A stretch of DNA of 64,000 bases from Glaciecola sp. XM2 (GTDB lineage: Bacteria > Pseudomonadota > Gammaproteobacteria > Enterobacterales > Alteromonadaceae). The DNA lies in the NCBI RefSeq assembly GCF_018595715.1, contig NZ_JAHEOJ010000026.1, positions 186,001-250,000 of the forward strand, read 5' to 3'. Under the pieces are notes generated by a model. It did no database searches, was not told the origin of the DNA, and was given only the letters and a program-made list of their open reading frames with translations. Positions 40,340 through 49,344 of this stretch are shown piece after piece. Numbering within the stretch: the first letter of the stretch is position 1; each line of letters begins with the position of its first letter. The translations under genes and the position numbers were made by a program.

Positions 40340-41054
40340 AGTGTTAAATTTTTCATCCTTCAGTATTAGCGCGCGCAGCATATCAGCTGTCAGAGTAGGT
40401 GTTTACCTGCTTTTCATTAGTCTTTTATTCCCATTTAGCGCCTATTCAGATCAAGTTCAAACGCATGACAAAAATGTAACCCAGTATAAGCTCTTAGTGC
40501 TAGGGGATAGCCTAAGTGCTGCATACGGTTTAAGGGCTGAACAGGGCTGGGTTTCGCTACTTCAAGACTATTGGAATGAAGCCAATAAACCTATTGAAGT
40601 TATCAATGCCGCAATTAGTGGTGATACCACCGATGGTGGCCTTGCTCGACTGCCGCGTTTGCTTGAGCTTCATCAACCCACGCACTTGTATATTGAACTT
40701 GGCGGTAACAATGGTCTTCAGGGGCACAGGCCCAAAAAAATTAAAGATAACTTGGCGCAAATGATTGAACTGGCAAAGCAAAACGACATTGCGGTTATTT
40801 TACAAGAAATCCAAATTCCCACAAATTATGGTCGCCGCTACACGCAACTGTTTACCCAAAACTATCATCAGTTAGCCCAGGAATATGGTGTACCTCTTGT
40901 TCCTTTCTTTTTAGAAGAAATTGCCCTTGATAGCAGTCTAATGCAAAACGATGGTATTCATCCCACCGCTCAAGCGCAACCAATGATTGTGGAGTTTTTA
41001 GCACCTAAATTAGCGCCCCTCATCGTACAGGGCGCTCAAAACTTAGGCGGCTAA
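40332..41054 (+). CDS. tesA: Multifunctional acyl-CoA thioesterase I / lysophospholipase
   Basis: A periplasmic SGNH-hydrolase of 240 residues including a long signal sequence. Block I is 'LGDSLSAAYGL' with the nucleophile Ser near residue 60, followed by the Gly in 'AISGDTT', 'ELGGNNGLQG' and the catalytic 'DGIHPTAQAQ' near residue 216. It cleaves fatty acyl thioesters and esters. The start is uncertain: GTG 40332 or GTG 40341; neither has a clear Shine-Dalgarno, and the former overlaps the ybbA start by eight bases. Confidence 0.92.
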   Translation: MVIVLNFSSFSISARSISAVRVGVYLLFISLLFPFSAYSDQVQTHDKNVTQYKLLVLGDSLSAAYGLRAEQGWVSLLQDYWNEANKPIEVINAAISGDTTDGGLARLPRLLELHQPTHLYIELGGNNGLQGHRPKKIKDNLAQMIELAKQNDIAVILQEIQIPTNYGRRYTQLFTQNYHQLAQEYGVPLVPFFLEEIALDSSLMQNDGIHPTAQAQPMIVEFLAPKLAPLIVQGAQNLGG

Positions 41055-41058
41055 ACGC

Positions 41059-42504
41059 TTAACTTGCCGGAGGCGCAGGGCGTGGATCAAAATCAGACAT
41101 CGCCATATAGGCTGTCACTAAGGCCCAAACACTTTGGTTTTGTCTAATATCATCTAACTCAATTTTATCTAGCGTGTCATTGGCGGTGTGATGATAGTCG
41201 AAGTAGTAAGTGCCGTCTTGTTTAAGTGCAAGTACTGGTACGCCATGACTAGGCAGCATCGATACATCGGGTCCCCCGTTGGTGGTGTTGTTACCTAACT
41301 CAATGCCCATGTCGAGTAAAGCAGCATACAAATCGCTCGGATCATTTCTTACCGCATCGGCAAAGCGTGTATCCATTTGATAGATTTGACCTGCACCAAA
41401 ATCAGACTCAGCGGCAAAAATGATATTCCCTAAATCGTCTTTGTTCGCCCGCACATATTGGTAAGCACCCACAAGCCCTACTTCTTCAGCAGCATACAAA
41501 ATGACGCGGATAGTGCGCTTAGGCTGGCCTATGGTTTCTTTTATCAGCTTGGCCGCAGCCATTACAATGCCAACACCTGCGCCGTCGTCGAGTGCGCCAG
41601 TCCCCTCATCCCATGAGTCAAGGTGAGCGGAAATTAGCACTACTTCATCTGGTTTATCAGACCCTGTAAATTCACCAATTACGTTATAAGAAGTCTGCCA
41701 GCCGGCGTCTTTCGCCTGCATGTTAATGTTAAGCACTACCTCTGACTCTTTAGTGAACATCGCTTCAAGAATATCAGCATCGGCGGTCGAGATAGCGCCG
41801 GCCGGAATTTTTTCCACATCATCGTCGTAACGCATGATACCTGTGTGGGCAAAGCGCGAATTGTCGGTGCCTACGGAGCGAATTATGACCGCTTTTGCAC
41901 CAAGCTTTGCAGCTTCAACAGCGCCGTTGACGCGATTAGACACAACAACCCCGTAAAAACGTCCCGCTCTGTCTCGGCTCATGCGCGTGTTTAAAAATAC
42001 GATGTTGTCGGTAACATCGGCAGCGTTGGCTTGCGCTAGCGCGTCGATTGAATCAAACATCAGCACTTTAGCCTCAAGACCTTCTTCTGGCGTGGCAACC
42101 GAACCACCTAAGGCCGTTATTACCAAACGTTGCTCAAAAGGCGCAACGACTTGAGCATCTGCAAAGCCACGTTCCCAGTTTCGAACGCGCACAGGTTGAG
42201 AATAGATTTTATCAAACCCTAGCTCTTCAAACTTCGCTTGCGCCCACGCTACCGCTCGTTTATCACCAGAAGAGCCTGGGATTCTCGGACCCACTTCAAC
42301 GGTTAAGGACTTAACTATGTCATAAGCAAGATCGCTTTGTTCGCTAGCCTGCTTGGCTTTTAAAGCAGACATTAAAGCGGGTGAGAATGGTACGTCAACG
42401 CGAGAGTTGGATATTTCGTTTTGCTGGGCGCTACATGCAATTAGCGTTATTGAGGCAATACCGGCAAACAGACCAAGCATAACTTGGCGAAATGGTTGTT
42501 TCAT
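41059..42504 (-). CDS. M28-family metallopeptidase, lipoprotein
   Basis: 481 residues. The N-terminus is a lipoprotein signal with lipobox L-I-A-C (Cys near residue 24). The PA-domain-like insert (about 120-250) precedes the M28 zinc core: 'ISAHLDSWDEGTGALDDGAG' supplies His and Asp ligands, 'EEVG' the catalytic and third ligand Glu, 'AESDFG' the Asp, and 'DYHHTAND' the last His. Close to carboxypeptidase Q / aminopeptidase families; it probably degrades peptides at the cell surface or periplasm. Convergent with tesA. Confidence 0.9.
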   Translation of the reverse strand: MKQPFRQVMLGLFAGIASITLIACSAQQNEISNSRVDVPFSPALMSALKAKQASEQSDLAYDIVKSLTVEVGPRIPGSSGDKRAVAWAQAKFEELGFDKIYSQPVRVRNWERGFADAQVVAPFEQRLVITALGGSVATPEEGLEAKVLMFDSIDALAQANAADVTDNIVFLNTRMSRDRAGRFYGVVVSNRVNGAVEAAKLGAKAVIIRSVGTDNSRFAHTGIMRYDDDVEKIPAGAISTADADILEAMFTKESEVVLNINMQAKDAGWQTSYNVIGEFTGSDKPDEVVLISAHLDSWDEGTGALDDGAGVGIVMAAAKLIKETIGQPKRTIRVILYAAEEVGLVGAYQYVRANKDDLGNIIFAAESDFGAGQIYQMDTRFADAVRNDPSDLYAALLDMGIELGNNTTNGGPDVSMLPSHGVPVLALKQDGTYYFDYHHTANDTLDKIELDDIRQNQSVWALVTAYMAMSDFDPRPAPPAS

Positions 42505-42554
42505 AGCGTGTTCCTATTGCTCTTATTATTTGATGTGAGTTGAGTGCGCATCAT

Positions 42555-42584
42555 AAAAAAGGCCACTGAACGTCAGTAGCCTTT
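42555..42584 (-). terminator. Intrinsic terminator of the amidohydrolase pair
   Basis: On the minus strand AAAGGCTACTGA-CGT-TCAGTGGCCTTT then a T-run (one mismatch in the stem), about 50 bases after the gene ending at 42636. Confidence 0.82.
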
Positions 42585-42635
42585 CAAATGATACAGACCT
42601 AAACATAGTAGTCTAAGTCGTCTTTGATGCAAAGC

Positions 42636-43940
42636 CTATCGCGTGTAGGCGACCGGTTTACTAGGGTCACGATTTAAGTATCTATCTCGCAACTGGATTT
42701 GACGTGAGGTCATCTCAATTGCTTCACCTTCAATAAATACTTGCTCTGCCGCCTGAGTAACTTCTAGTGGGTCTCCTGACCATACCACTAAGTTAGCGTG
42801 CTTTCCTGGCTCCAAGCTACCAATTTGGTCGTCTACACCAAATATCTTTGCAACGTTTATAGTAAGCGCCGCAATGCCTGCCGCATGAGGCAAACCATTA
42901 GCTACCGCATTACCGGCATGCTGAGGCGCTAGACGGATATTGTGCGTATCCATACCAATTGCCACCATCACACCCGCTTTGTGTAAACGCCCAGCATTTA
43001 GCAAGGTTGCGCCAAGCTGGTCAAAGCCGCCAGGCAAGTTATTTTCAGGGCTCAAAATTACCGGCACATCGGCCGCTGCGATTTGCGATGCAACACGCCA
43101 ACCTTCAGTTGCGCCAACCAATACAATGTCAAGGGCGGCAAAACGCTTAGTAAGCGACAACGCTTGCAAGATATCTGACGCTCTATCAGCACTAATCAGT
43201 AGCGGCATCTCACCCTTAATTACGGGAATAAGTGCTTTTGCATCTGCGCGAGTTATCATGCCTTCCCAATCTTCAGATGGGCTTAAGTCATAGTCAGCTG
43301 CGTATACTGCTTCGGCAAGACTTTGATTAAGCGCTATCCACAGCGCAGCACGACTTTCTCCGTTAGTATCAGCCCCGCCATCATTCACGCGTACGTGCAT
43401 AAAAGCGTTGGCTTTAATTACGGCATCAAAGTCGGTTCCAAGATCAATTACCGCGCCTTGTCCATTAAACAACTGCCCGGTCCTACTGATAGAGGTCACC
43501 GCATTGGTAAAGCCCTCGACACGAGTAATAGGAATAATGGTTGAGTCGGGGTTTATCGCAAATTGCACATCGTAAGCGGCGCCAACACTAGATACAGGGT
43601 GTGCATCGACTCGCGCATCTACCACACCGGCTGATGAACTCACTTCTTGCAATCCTAAGCTAGTCAGCGCGCCAATAAACCCAGGAGTAACTACCTTACC
43701 GCTCGCGTCTATCTCGCGATACCCAGAGGGTACGGTTACAGTATCGAGCACTTGCTGAATTTTTCCGTCATTGAGCAGTATGGTGCCCTGTTCAATCACA
43801 CCCGCTGATGAAAGCGTATGAATTTGTGCGCCGGTAATCGCCACTTTTTCTGCCAGCGCCGCACCGCTTAAAGCGAGTAAAGACGCGCTAGTTAAGGCTA
43901 CAAGGGACTGTTTGATGAATAATTGTGTTAAGCGTCTCAT
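42636..43940 (-). CDS. Exported amidohydrolase-like protein lacking metal ligands
   Basis: 434 residues with a signal peptide (cleavage near residue 30, 'SGAALA'). The fold-level pattern matches the amidohydrolase family: 'GKVVTPGFIGALTSLG' corresponds to the usual 'PGFIDxHxHLG', and 'IGSLEPGKHANLVVWSGDPL' is the C-terminal composite domain. But the HxH pair is replaced (A-L-T-S), the mid-protein His ligands are absent ('LLISADRASDI'), and the last Asp occurs as 'IGMDTHNIR'. It is probably not a metalloenzyme. It overlaps its canonical paralogue upstream by four bases, so the two are made together and may form a heteromer; that is inference. Confidence 0.85.
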   Translation of the reverse strand: MRRLTQLFIKQSLVALTSASLLALSGAALAEKVAITGAQIHTLSSAGVIEQGTILLNDGKIQQVLDTVTVPSGYREIDASGKVVTPGFIGALTSLGLQEVSSSAGVVDARVDAHPVSSVGAAYDVQFAINPDSTIIPITRVEGFTNAVTSISRTGQLFNGQGAVIDLGTDFDAVIKANAFMHVRVNDGGADTNGESRAALWIALNQSLAEAVYAADYDLSPSEDWEGMITRADAKALIPVIKGEMPLLISADRASDILQALSLTKRFAALDIVLVGATEGWRVASQIAAADVPVILSPENNLPGGFDQLGATLLNAGRLHKAGVMVAIGMDTHNIRLAPQHAGNAVANGLPHAAGIAALTINVAKIFGVDDQIGSLEPGKHANLVVWSGDPLEVTQAAEQVFIEGEAIEMTSRQIQLRDRYLNRDPSKPVAYTR

Positions 43941-45349
43941 TTCGCGTCTCCTTGTCCTACTTGTCCAAGTTCGAAGTCACTCACAGGCCATGAGGCCGGG
44001 TCAGTTCGGTCATATACCATCGCCCCGTCTATAAAGACTTTTTCGGCTTGGCTGTAGGTTGAAAACGGGTCAGTCGTCCACAACACAACGTCGGCATTCT
44101 TACCGGCTTCTAATGAGCCTGTTTGGTCAAAAATACCCATAGATTTTGCAGGGTTTGCAGATAACCACGTCCAAGCAACCGCTTGGGTAATATCAATACC
44201 AGCACGCTGTCCATCAGACCACGCTTTAGCAGCCTCTTGATTTAGGCGCTGAATACCAATATCGCTATCGGAGTGCACAATTGCGCATGCATTTGCCGCA
44301 TGCACCATTGGGATATTTTCTCTGATGCCGTCGTTAGCTTCCATTTTAAAACCGTACCAGTCTGCCCACATCGCACTACATACGTTATTTTCGGCAAGTT
44401 TATCAGCAATTTTGTATGCTTCGACCGCATGATGGAAGCTACCGATTTGGTAGTTAAACTCCTTCATGACGTCCATCATCACGACCATTTCATCGGCGCG
44501 GTAGCAATGCATATGCACCAAAATCTCACCGTCTAATACGCCGGCAAGGGTCTCAAGTGCCAAGTCGCGTTTTGGTGCATCACCTGCTGTACCTTCTTGC
44601 TGTGCCTTTTGATAGTCGTCCCACTTCTTTTGATACTCTTGCGCATCAATCCAAGCATCTCGATAGCCCGCTACATTAGCCATGCGTGTCATCGGGCCGC
44701 CTCTTGAGCCATAAACGCGTTTTGGGTTTTCACCGCAGGCCATTTTAATGCCGTGGGGAGCACCTGGGAATTTCATATCTTGAATGGTACGGTTTGGCAG
44801 ATTTTTCACCGACACCGTGCGCCCCCCAAATAAGTTTGCTGAGCCCGGTAGAATTTGCAACGAGGTAACGCCGCCCGCTAATGCGCGCTGAAAGCCTGGA
44901 TCTTGAGGCCAAATGCTGTGTTCAGCCCATACCTCTGGGGTAACAGGCCCCGTCATTTCATTACCGTCTGAGTGAGACTCTGTGCCTGGTGATGGATACA
45001 CGCCTAAATGGCTGTGATTGTCGATAATGCCCGGGGTCACCCATTTGCCTGTACCGTCAATTTCGATGGCATCGCTAGGGGCTGATATATCTTCACCCAC
45101 CTCGGTGATTTTGCCATCTTGAAATAAGATAGCGCCGTTCTCAATTTTGTTACCCACGCCATCCAAAATGGTTACATTGGTAATCAGTACCGGTACAGAT
45201 GCAATAGGTTGATAGGTGCTTGGAAAAGGTTCTGGCGTGCTGTTAGTTTGTTGGCTTGATTTTGCTGGCTGGTCAGAGCCGCAAGCACTCAGCAATGCGG
45301 CTGAAAGCGCAAGTGCCAAGCCCAATTTTTTATTATGGGTGAAACGCAT
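43937..45349 (-). CDS. Amidohydrolase lipoprotein
   Basis: 470 residues. Lipoprotein signal with L-L-S-A-C near residue 23. Metal-binding residues are intact: H-S-H in 'PGIIDNHSHLGVYP', His in 'ILVHMHCYRADE' and 'IGSFHHAVEAYK', and the final 'AIVHSDSDIG' aspartate. The family is related to imidazolonepropionase and to uncharacterised outer-membrane-associated amidohydrolases common in Shewanella and Alteromonas. First gene of a two-gene operon with the degenerate paralogue. Substrate unknown, plausibly a peptide or cyclic amide. Confidence 0.88.
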   Translation of the reverse strand: MRFTHNKKLGLALALSAALLSACGSDQPAKSSQQTNSTPEPFPSTYQPIASVPVLITNVTILDGVGNKIENGAILFQDGKITEVGEDISAPSDAIEIDGTGKWVTPGIIDNHSHLGVYPSPGTESHSDGNEMTGPVTPEVWAEHSIWPQDPGFQRALAGGVTSLQILPGSANLFGGRTVSVKNLPNRTIQDMKFPGAPHGIKMACGENPKRVYGSRGGPMTRMANVAGYRDAWIDAQEYQKKWDDYQKAQQEGTAGDAPKRDLALETLAGVLDGEILVHMHCYRADEMVVMMDVMKEFNYQIGSFHHAVEAYKIADKLAENNVCSAMWADWYGFKMEANDGIRENIPMVHAANACAIVHSDSDIGIQRLNQEAAKAWSDGQRAGIDITQAVAWTWLSANPAKSMGIFDQTGSLEAGKNADVVLWTTDPFSTYSQAEKVFIDGAMVYDRTDPASWPVSDFELGQVGQGDAK

Positions 45350-45460
45350 GAATATCCTTGAGGAATGATTAAACTCGACTTAAGAATAATGGGCGAATAG
45401 CGATCCTGCAACTTTGCGAGACAAATCTTTCTATTCGCATGCAAGCAAATCGCACTGAGA

Positions 45461-46402
45461 TCAGGGCTTATGCGCACCCGATTGTATGACCGACACAATA
45501 CTGTCTGAATCACGCAAGGTTCTTACTTGTTGAAAAAGGTCAGCGGCCTCGGTGTACTCTCTTTGCAAATAGCCTAACCATTGTTTAATTCTATTTGGAT
45601 AGTAGCGCCCTTTGTCACCAAATATTTCATAACCGGAGTAATGCACCAATAGGTCTCTAGCAGCATCCCAATCCATTGGCGTTTCGCCATACTTTATGCA
45701 GTTAGCCAAATTTGGCAGAGAAAGTGCACCCCTTCCAAGCATAAGATCTTCGGTATTGCTTTGCGCTTGACAGTTCACAGCGTCTTTTGCATGCCAAATC
45801 TCACCATTGGCGATAAGGTGAATATTGGTGATGTTTTTTATTTTTGCGATCCAATCCCAATATGCCGGCGGCTTATAACCATCTACTTTCGTGCGCGCAT
45901 GCACGGTGAGCATGTTGGCACCTGCCTGTGTTATTGCATCGGCATTTTCAAGCGCGAGTGAGGTATCGTCGAAGCCCAAGCGTATTTTAGCGCTCACCGC
46001 GTGCTCTTGAGGCACAGCATCGCGCACAGCTTTTACAATGTTGTACAAACTATTGGGCTCTTTTAGCAGCACTGCACCGCCCTTACTCTTGTTAACGGTT
46101 TTTGCTGGGCAACCAAAATTCAAGTCCACCCCATGGGAGCCAAGAGAAACCGCTTTAAACGCGTTCTCTGCCAACCATTGTGGATGTTGCCCCAATAACT
46201 GAACGCGCACTGGCACACCCGAGGGAGTTAATCCATCTGATTTAAGCTCAGGGCAAATCTTATGAAACGTCCTCACAGGATGGACTTGTTCAACAACGCG
46301 TAAAAACTCAGTAATGCACATATCAAAGCCACCAACTTGCGTTAGCATGTCGCGCATTAAATGATCAACGACACCCTCCATGGGAGCCAAAAATATTTTC
46401 AC
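45461..46402 (-). CDS. dusC: tRNA-dihydrouridine(16) synthase
   Basis: An FMN-dependent reductase of 313 residues that makes dihydrouridine 16 in tRNA D-loops. The start 'MKIFLAPMEGVVDHLMRD' and the catalytic Cys in 'DLNFGCPAKTVNKSKGGA' near residue 98 are clear; 'VHARTKVDGYKPPAYWDW' is the DusC form of the FMN-binding segment. Single gene close to the tRNA operon but reading from its own region. Confidence 0.94.
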   Translation of the reverse strand: MKIFLAPMEGVVDHLMRDMLTQVGGFDMCITEFLRVVEQVHPVRTFHKICPELKSDGLTPSGVPVRVQLLGQHPQWLAENAFKAVSLGSHGVDLNFGCPAKTVNKSKGGAVLLKEPNSLYNIVKAVRDAVPQEHAVSAKIRLGFDDTSLALENADAITQAGANMLTVHARTKVDGYKPPAYWDWIAKIKNITNIHLIANGEIWHAKDAVNCQAQSNTEDLMLGRGALSLPNLANCIKYGETPMDWDAARDLLVHYSGYEIFGDKGRYYPNRIKQWLGYLQREYTEAADLFQQVRTLRDSDSIVSVIQSGAHKP

Positions 46403-46506
46403 GTTTTATTACACCGTTTGAGCTAAGTTTGAAGGTTGATAGCGCATTGTAAACTGCAAGTAGAATCCAATAATCAAAGCACTCGCGAGTTTGATTGTCC
46501 AGACAT

Positions 46507-46533
46507 AAAAAAACCAGCCCGAAAGCTGGTTTT
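46507..46533 (-). terminator. Terminator of the tRNA-Ala/Glu/Glu operon
   Basis: On the minus strand AAAACCAGC-TTTCGG-GCTGGTTTT followed by more T, seven bases after the CCA end of the last tRNA-Glu. Confidence 0.92.
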
Positions 46534-46539
46534 CTTATA

Positions 46540-46615
46540 TGGCGTCCCCTAGGGGATTCGAACCCCTGTTACCGCCGTGAAAGGGCGGTGTCCTAGGCCT
46601 CTAGACGAAGGGGAC
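46540..46615 (-). tRNA. tRNA-Glu(UUC)
   Basis: 76 bases with encoded CCA. The transcript begins GTCCCCTTCGTCTAGAGG; the anticodon loop is CTTTCAC with anticodon TTC; the T-arm contains GGTTCGAATCC. Identical to the copy 308 bases upstream in the operon. Confidence 0.97.
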
Positions 46616-46847
46616 AGAAATTTTGCTCTTTTGAAGCACAGCTTCAATAAATTTCTGTAAGGCAAGGTGAGCCTGCGAACCGAGCGACCTTATCAGAAAA
46701 CTCATTGTACACTCGATGTGTGTAACAAAGCTTATCTAATTAGCCTCATCAGCAAAGACAACACAAAACCTTATCTGAGCCTAAAACGTTGTATTTAACC
46801 TTTACCAAGGTCTCAAATTGCGTTTTACAACGCGACCACTGAGAAAA

Positions 46848-46923
46848 TGGCGTCCCCTAGGGGATTCGAACCCCTGTTACCGCCGTGAAAGGGCGGTGTC
46901 CTAGGCCTCTAGACGAAGGGGAC
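46848..46923 (-). tRNA. tRNA-Glu(UUC), second copy
   Basis: Same 76-base gene as at 46540, including CCA. It lies between tRNA-Ala and the other tRNA-Glu on the minus strand. Confidence 0.97.
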
Positions 46924-47109
46924 AAAAAATCGATTTTGCAAAGCTAAGCTTTGCAGATTTTTTGTAAGGCGAAGTGAGCCTGCGAACCGAGCGACCTTGT
47001 TAGAAATTCACATTACACTCGAGAGTGTAAATAACCTTCTCTAATTAGCCTCATCAGCATAGACAACATCAAACCTTATCTAAACCTAAAACATATGCTG
47101 CACGAAAGT

Positions 47110-47185
<76 letters not shown>

Positions 47186-47234
47186 AGTCAGTGGAGCCGT
47201 AAATCTTTGCTACAGTTCCGTGACAGCGGGGCGC

Positions 47235-47263
47235 ATTCTAGGCATCCACCCACTTTATGTCAA
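47235..47263 (-). promoter_or_regulatory. Promoter of the tRNA-Ala/Glu/Glu operon
   Basis: Consensus -35 TTGACA (47258-47263), 17-bp spacer, -10 TAGAAT (47235-47240), followed by a GC-rich discriminator (GCGCCCCGC), as expected for a stringently controlled stable-RNA promoter. Confidence 0.88.
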
Positions 47264-47271
47264 CGATTTTT

Positions 47272-48681
47272 TCATGAATTTTCGCGATTCTCAATAAATT
47301 CAATCGCTTTGTCTATTCTTTGAACGACAGTGCCTTGGCTGATTAAAGCAAGGGTTACATCTAGTGATGGTGAATTACCAGAGCCGGTTGCGGCAACTCT
47401 CAGCGGCATGCCTATTTTGCCCATCCCTACACCGAGCGTTTCAGCGGTGTTATTAATTGCCTCTTGAATCGACTGAGGCTTCCAATCAGCAACATTGGTA
47501 AGTGCTTCTTTAACGGCAATTAAATTATCCTTCGCTACTGGGCGTAAATGCTTTTTAGCGGCGTTTGCATCAAACTCATCAAACTCTTCATAAAAATAGC
47601 GACTGATTTGCGCCAGCTCTTTAAGCGTATCTACTCGCTCAGATTGTACCTTAATCACATCGGCTAAATCTGGACCATTGTTAAGGTCTATGCCTTGCTG
47701 AACAAAATGCCACTTAGCGTGTTGTACAACTTCATCGACTGGCAAGCTTTTAATGTAGTGCTGGTTTAACCAAATAAGTTTGTCGGTATTAAACGCACTG
47801 GCCGACTTACTGATATTGTCTAAAGAAAAGAGCGATATCATCTCTTCTTTACTAAACACTTCTTGGTCGCCATGTGACCAACCGAGTCTTACCAAATAGT
47901 TGAGCACCGCCTGTGGTAAAAAGCCGTCATCGCGATACTGCATTACGCTTACGGCACCATGGCGCTTTGACAATTTCTTTCCATCATCGCCTAGTATCAT
48001 CGATACATGGGCATATTCAGGAATAGGCGCACCTAGCGCTTTGAGTATATTGATTTGACGCGGTGTGTTGTTAATGTGGTCTTCACCGCGCACAACATGG
48101 GTGATACCCATTTCCCAATCATCTACCACCACACAAAAGTTGTAAGTGGGCGCGCCGTCTGTGCGACGGATTACGAGGTCGTCTAATTCGGTATTAGAAA
48201 TGCTCACCTCACCTCTAACGTGATCTTTAAACACCACAACACCCTCTTTCGGATTTTTAAAGCGTATTGCGTATGGCTGACCTTCAGGATGGTCTGTACG
48301 GTCACGCCATGTACCTGGGTAACGCGGCTTTTCACCTTTTTTTTCCTGCTCTTCGCGAATTGCGTTTAACTCGTCGCTACTCATATAGCAACGATATGCC
48401 AAACCATCGGCTAAGAGCTTGTCTATGTAATGGTTATAGCGGTCAAAACGTTGAGTTTGATAATAAGGGCCTTCATCGTGATCAAGTCCAAGCCACGCCA
48501 TACCATCTAAAATAGCCTGCTTTGCTTGCTCGGTAGAGCGCTCAATGTCGGTATCTTCTATTCTTAAAACAAACTTACCGCCTTGGCTTTTTGCAAAAAG
48601 CCAAGAATACAATGCGGTGCGAGCCCCGCCAACGTGCAAATAGCCGGTTGGACTAGGCGCAAAACGCGTCACTACTGACAT
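47272..48681 (-). CDS. gltX: Glutamyl-tRNA synthetase
   Basis: 469 residues, class I. The HIGH-type motif is '[12 protein letters not shown]' near residue 10 and the KMSKS-type loop is '[11 protein letters not shown]' near residue 235. It charges tRNA-Glu, whose genes lie just downstream under a separate promoter. A longer frame begins with ATG at 48693, but the ATG at 48681 is preceded by GGGAAG and matches homologues. A gap of 266 bp upstream leads to the tRNA-Val operon. Confidence 0.97.
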   Translation of the reverse strand: MSVVTRFAPSPTGYLHVGGARTALYSWLFAKSQGGKFVLRIEDTDIERSTEQAKQAILDGMAWLGLDHDEGPYYQTQRFDRYNHYIDKLLADGLAYRCYMSSDELNAIREEQEKKGEKPRYPGTWRDRTDHPEGQPYAIRFKNPKEGVVVFKDHVRGEVSISNTELDDLVIRRTDGAPTYNFCVVVDDWEMGITHVVRGEDHINNTPRQINILKALGAPIPEYAHVSMILGDDGKKLSKRHGAVSVMQYRDDGFLPQAVLNYLVRLGWSHGDQEVFSKEEMISLFSLDNISKSASAFNTDKLIWLNQHYIKSLPVDEVVQHAKWHFVQQGIDLNNGPDLADVIKVQSERVDTLKELAQISRYFYEEFDEFDANAAKKHLRPVAKDNLIAVKEALTNVADWKPQSIQEAINNTAETLGVGMGKIGMPLRVAATGSGNSPSLDVTLALISQGTVVQRIDKAIEFIENRENS

Positions 48682-48889
48682 GATACTTCCCATATTTGAT
48701 GTAATTTACTGCGCGATAGTTTAACGGTTTAGCGCCCTAACAAAAAGAGATTAAGTGAAAGAAACTGGCTTTTGACTCTGAAATGTTCCCTCACTCAAAA
48801 AAAATGCCTATTGTTGAGGAATACCGCGCCAATAAAGGGTGAAAATTGAATAAAATTTGGGCGCTCGCATGATTTTGTGCAATTTGATG

Positions 48890-48917
48890 TTGACACCTCA
48901 CACCTCAACTCTATAAT
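48890..48917 (+). promoter_or_regulatory. Promoter of the tRNA-Val operon
   Basis: TTGACA (48890-48895), 16-bp spacer, TATAAT (48912-48917), then ACGCGTCC as a GC-rich discriminator. Both hexamers are perfect. It lies 42 bases upstream of the first, defective tRNA-Val. Confidence 0.9.
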
Positions 48918-48959
48918 ACGCGTCCACTTACCAAACAACGTGTTTGGCAAAGTAATGAT

Positions 48960-49052
48960 GGACGCTTAGCTCAGTTGGTAAGAAGAGCGAGCATCACCGC
49001 CTTTTACAAAAGAAGGGCGAGAGTTACTAGTTCAAGCCCAGTAGCTCTAACG
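48960..49052 (+). pseudogene. Degenerate tRNA-Val
   Basis: Starts exactly as the intact genes (GGACGCTTAGCTCAGTTGG) and keeps a T-arm (TAGTTCAAGCCCAGTAG), but has extra bases in the D-arm and anticodon region (about 90 instead of 76 bases) and a 3' end (GCTCTAACGG) that cannot pair with the 5' GGACGC. No CCA. It should not fold as a functional tRNA. Confidence 0.85.
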
Positions 49053-49062
49053 GAAAAATAAT

Positions 49063-49138
49063 GGACGCTTAGCTCAGTTGGGAGAGCATCGCCCTTACAA
49101 GGCGAGGGTCACTGGTTCAAGCCCAGTAGCGTCCACCA
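49063..49138 (+). tRNA. tRNA-Val(UAC), copy 1
   Basis: 76 bases with CCA. Anticodon stem-loop TCGCC-CTTACAA-GGCGA gives anticodon TAC; T-arm GGTTCAAGCCC. Identical to the next two copies. Confidence 0.97.
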
Positions 49139-49165
49139 CTTTTTCTTGTTACAAATCAGATATAT

Positions 49166-49241
49166 GGACGCTTAGCTCAGTTGGGAGAGCATCGCCCTTA
49201 CAAGGCGAGGGTCACTGGTTCAAGCCCAGTAGCGTCCACCA
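49166..49241 (+). tRNA. tRNA-Val(UAC), copy 2
   Basis: Identical 76-base gene, 27 bases after copy 1, in the same transcript. Confidence 0.97.
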
Positions 49242-49268
49242 ATTTTTCTTCAAAAAAATCAAATAGAT

Positions 49269-49344
49269 GGACGCTTAGCTCAGTTGGGAGAGCATCGCCC
49301 TTACAAGGCGAGGGTCACTGGTTCAAGCCCAGTAGCGTCCACCA
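49269..49344 (+). tRNA. tRNA-Val(UAC), copy 3, attachment-site copy
   Basis: Identical 76-base gene and the last of the array. Its 3' 46 bases (49299-49344) recur exactly at 58420-58465, so this copy appears to be the integration target of the islands that follow. Confidence 0.97.
49299..49344. repeat. att core, left copy (3' end of tRNA-Val copy 3)
   Basis: The 46-bp segment from the anticodon loop to the CCA, starting CCTTACAAGGCGAGGG. The exact copy at 58420 and a damaged copy at 53444 make it a candidate attL. The same segment exists in the two other intact tRNA-Val genes, as expected. Confidence 0.75.

Larger units (their letters stand above)
46540..47095. repeat. Tandem duplication of the tRNA-Glu unit
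   Basis: Not only the tRNAs but also about 170 bases beside each are related: 'GCCTGCGAACCGAGCGACCTT' type sequence and 'TAATTAGCCTCATCAGCA' recur with an offset of about 308 bases. The flanks have diverged, so the duplication is old while the tRNAs are kept identical. Confidence 0.75.
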
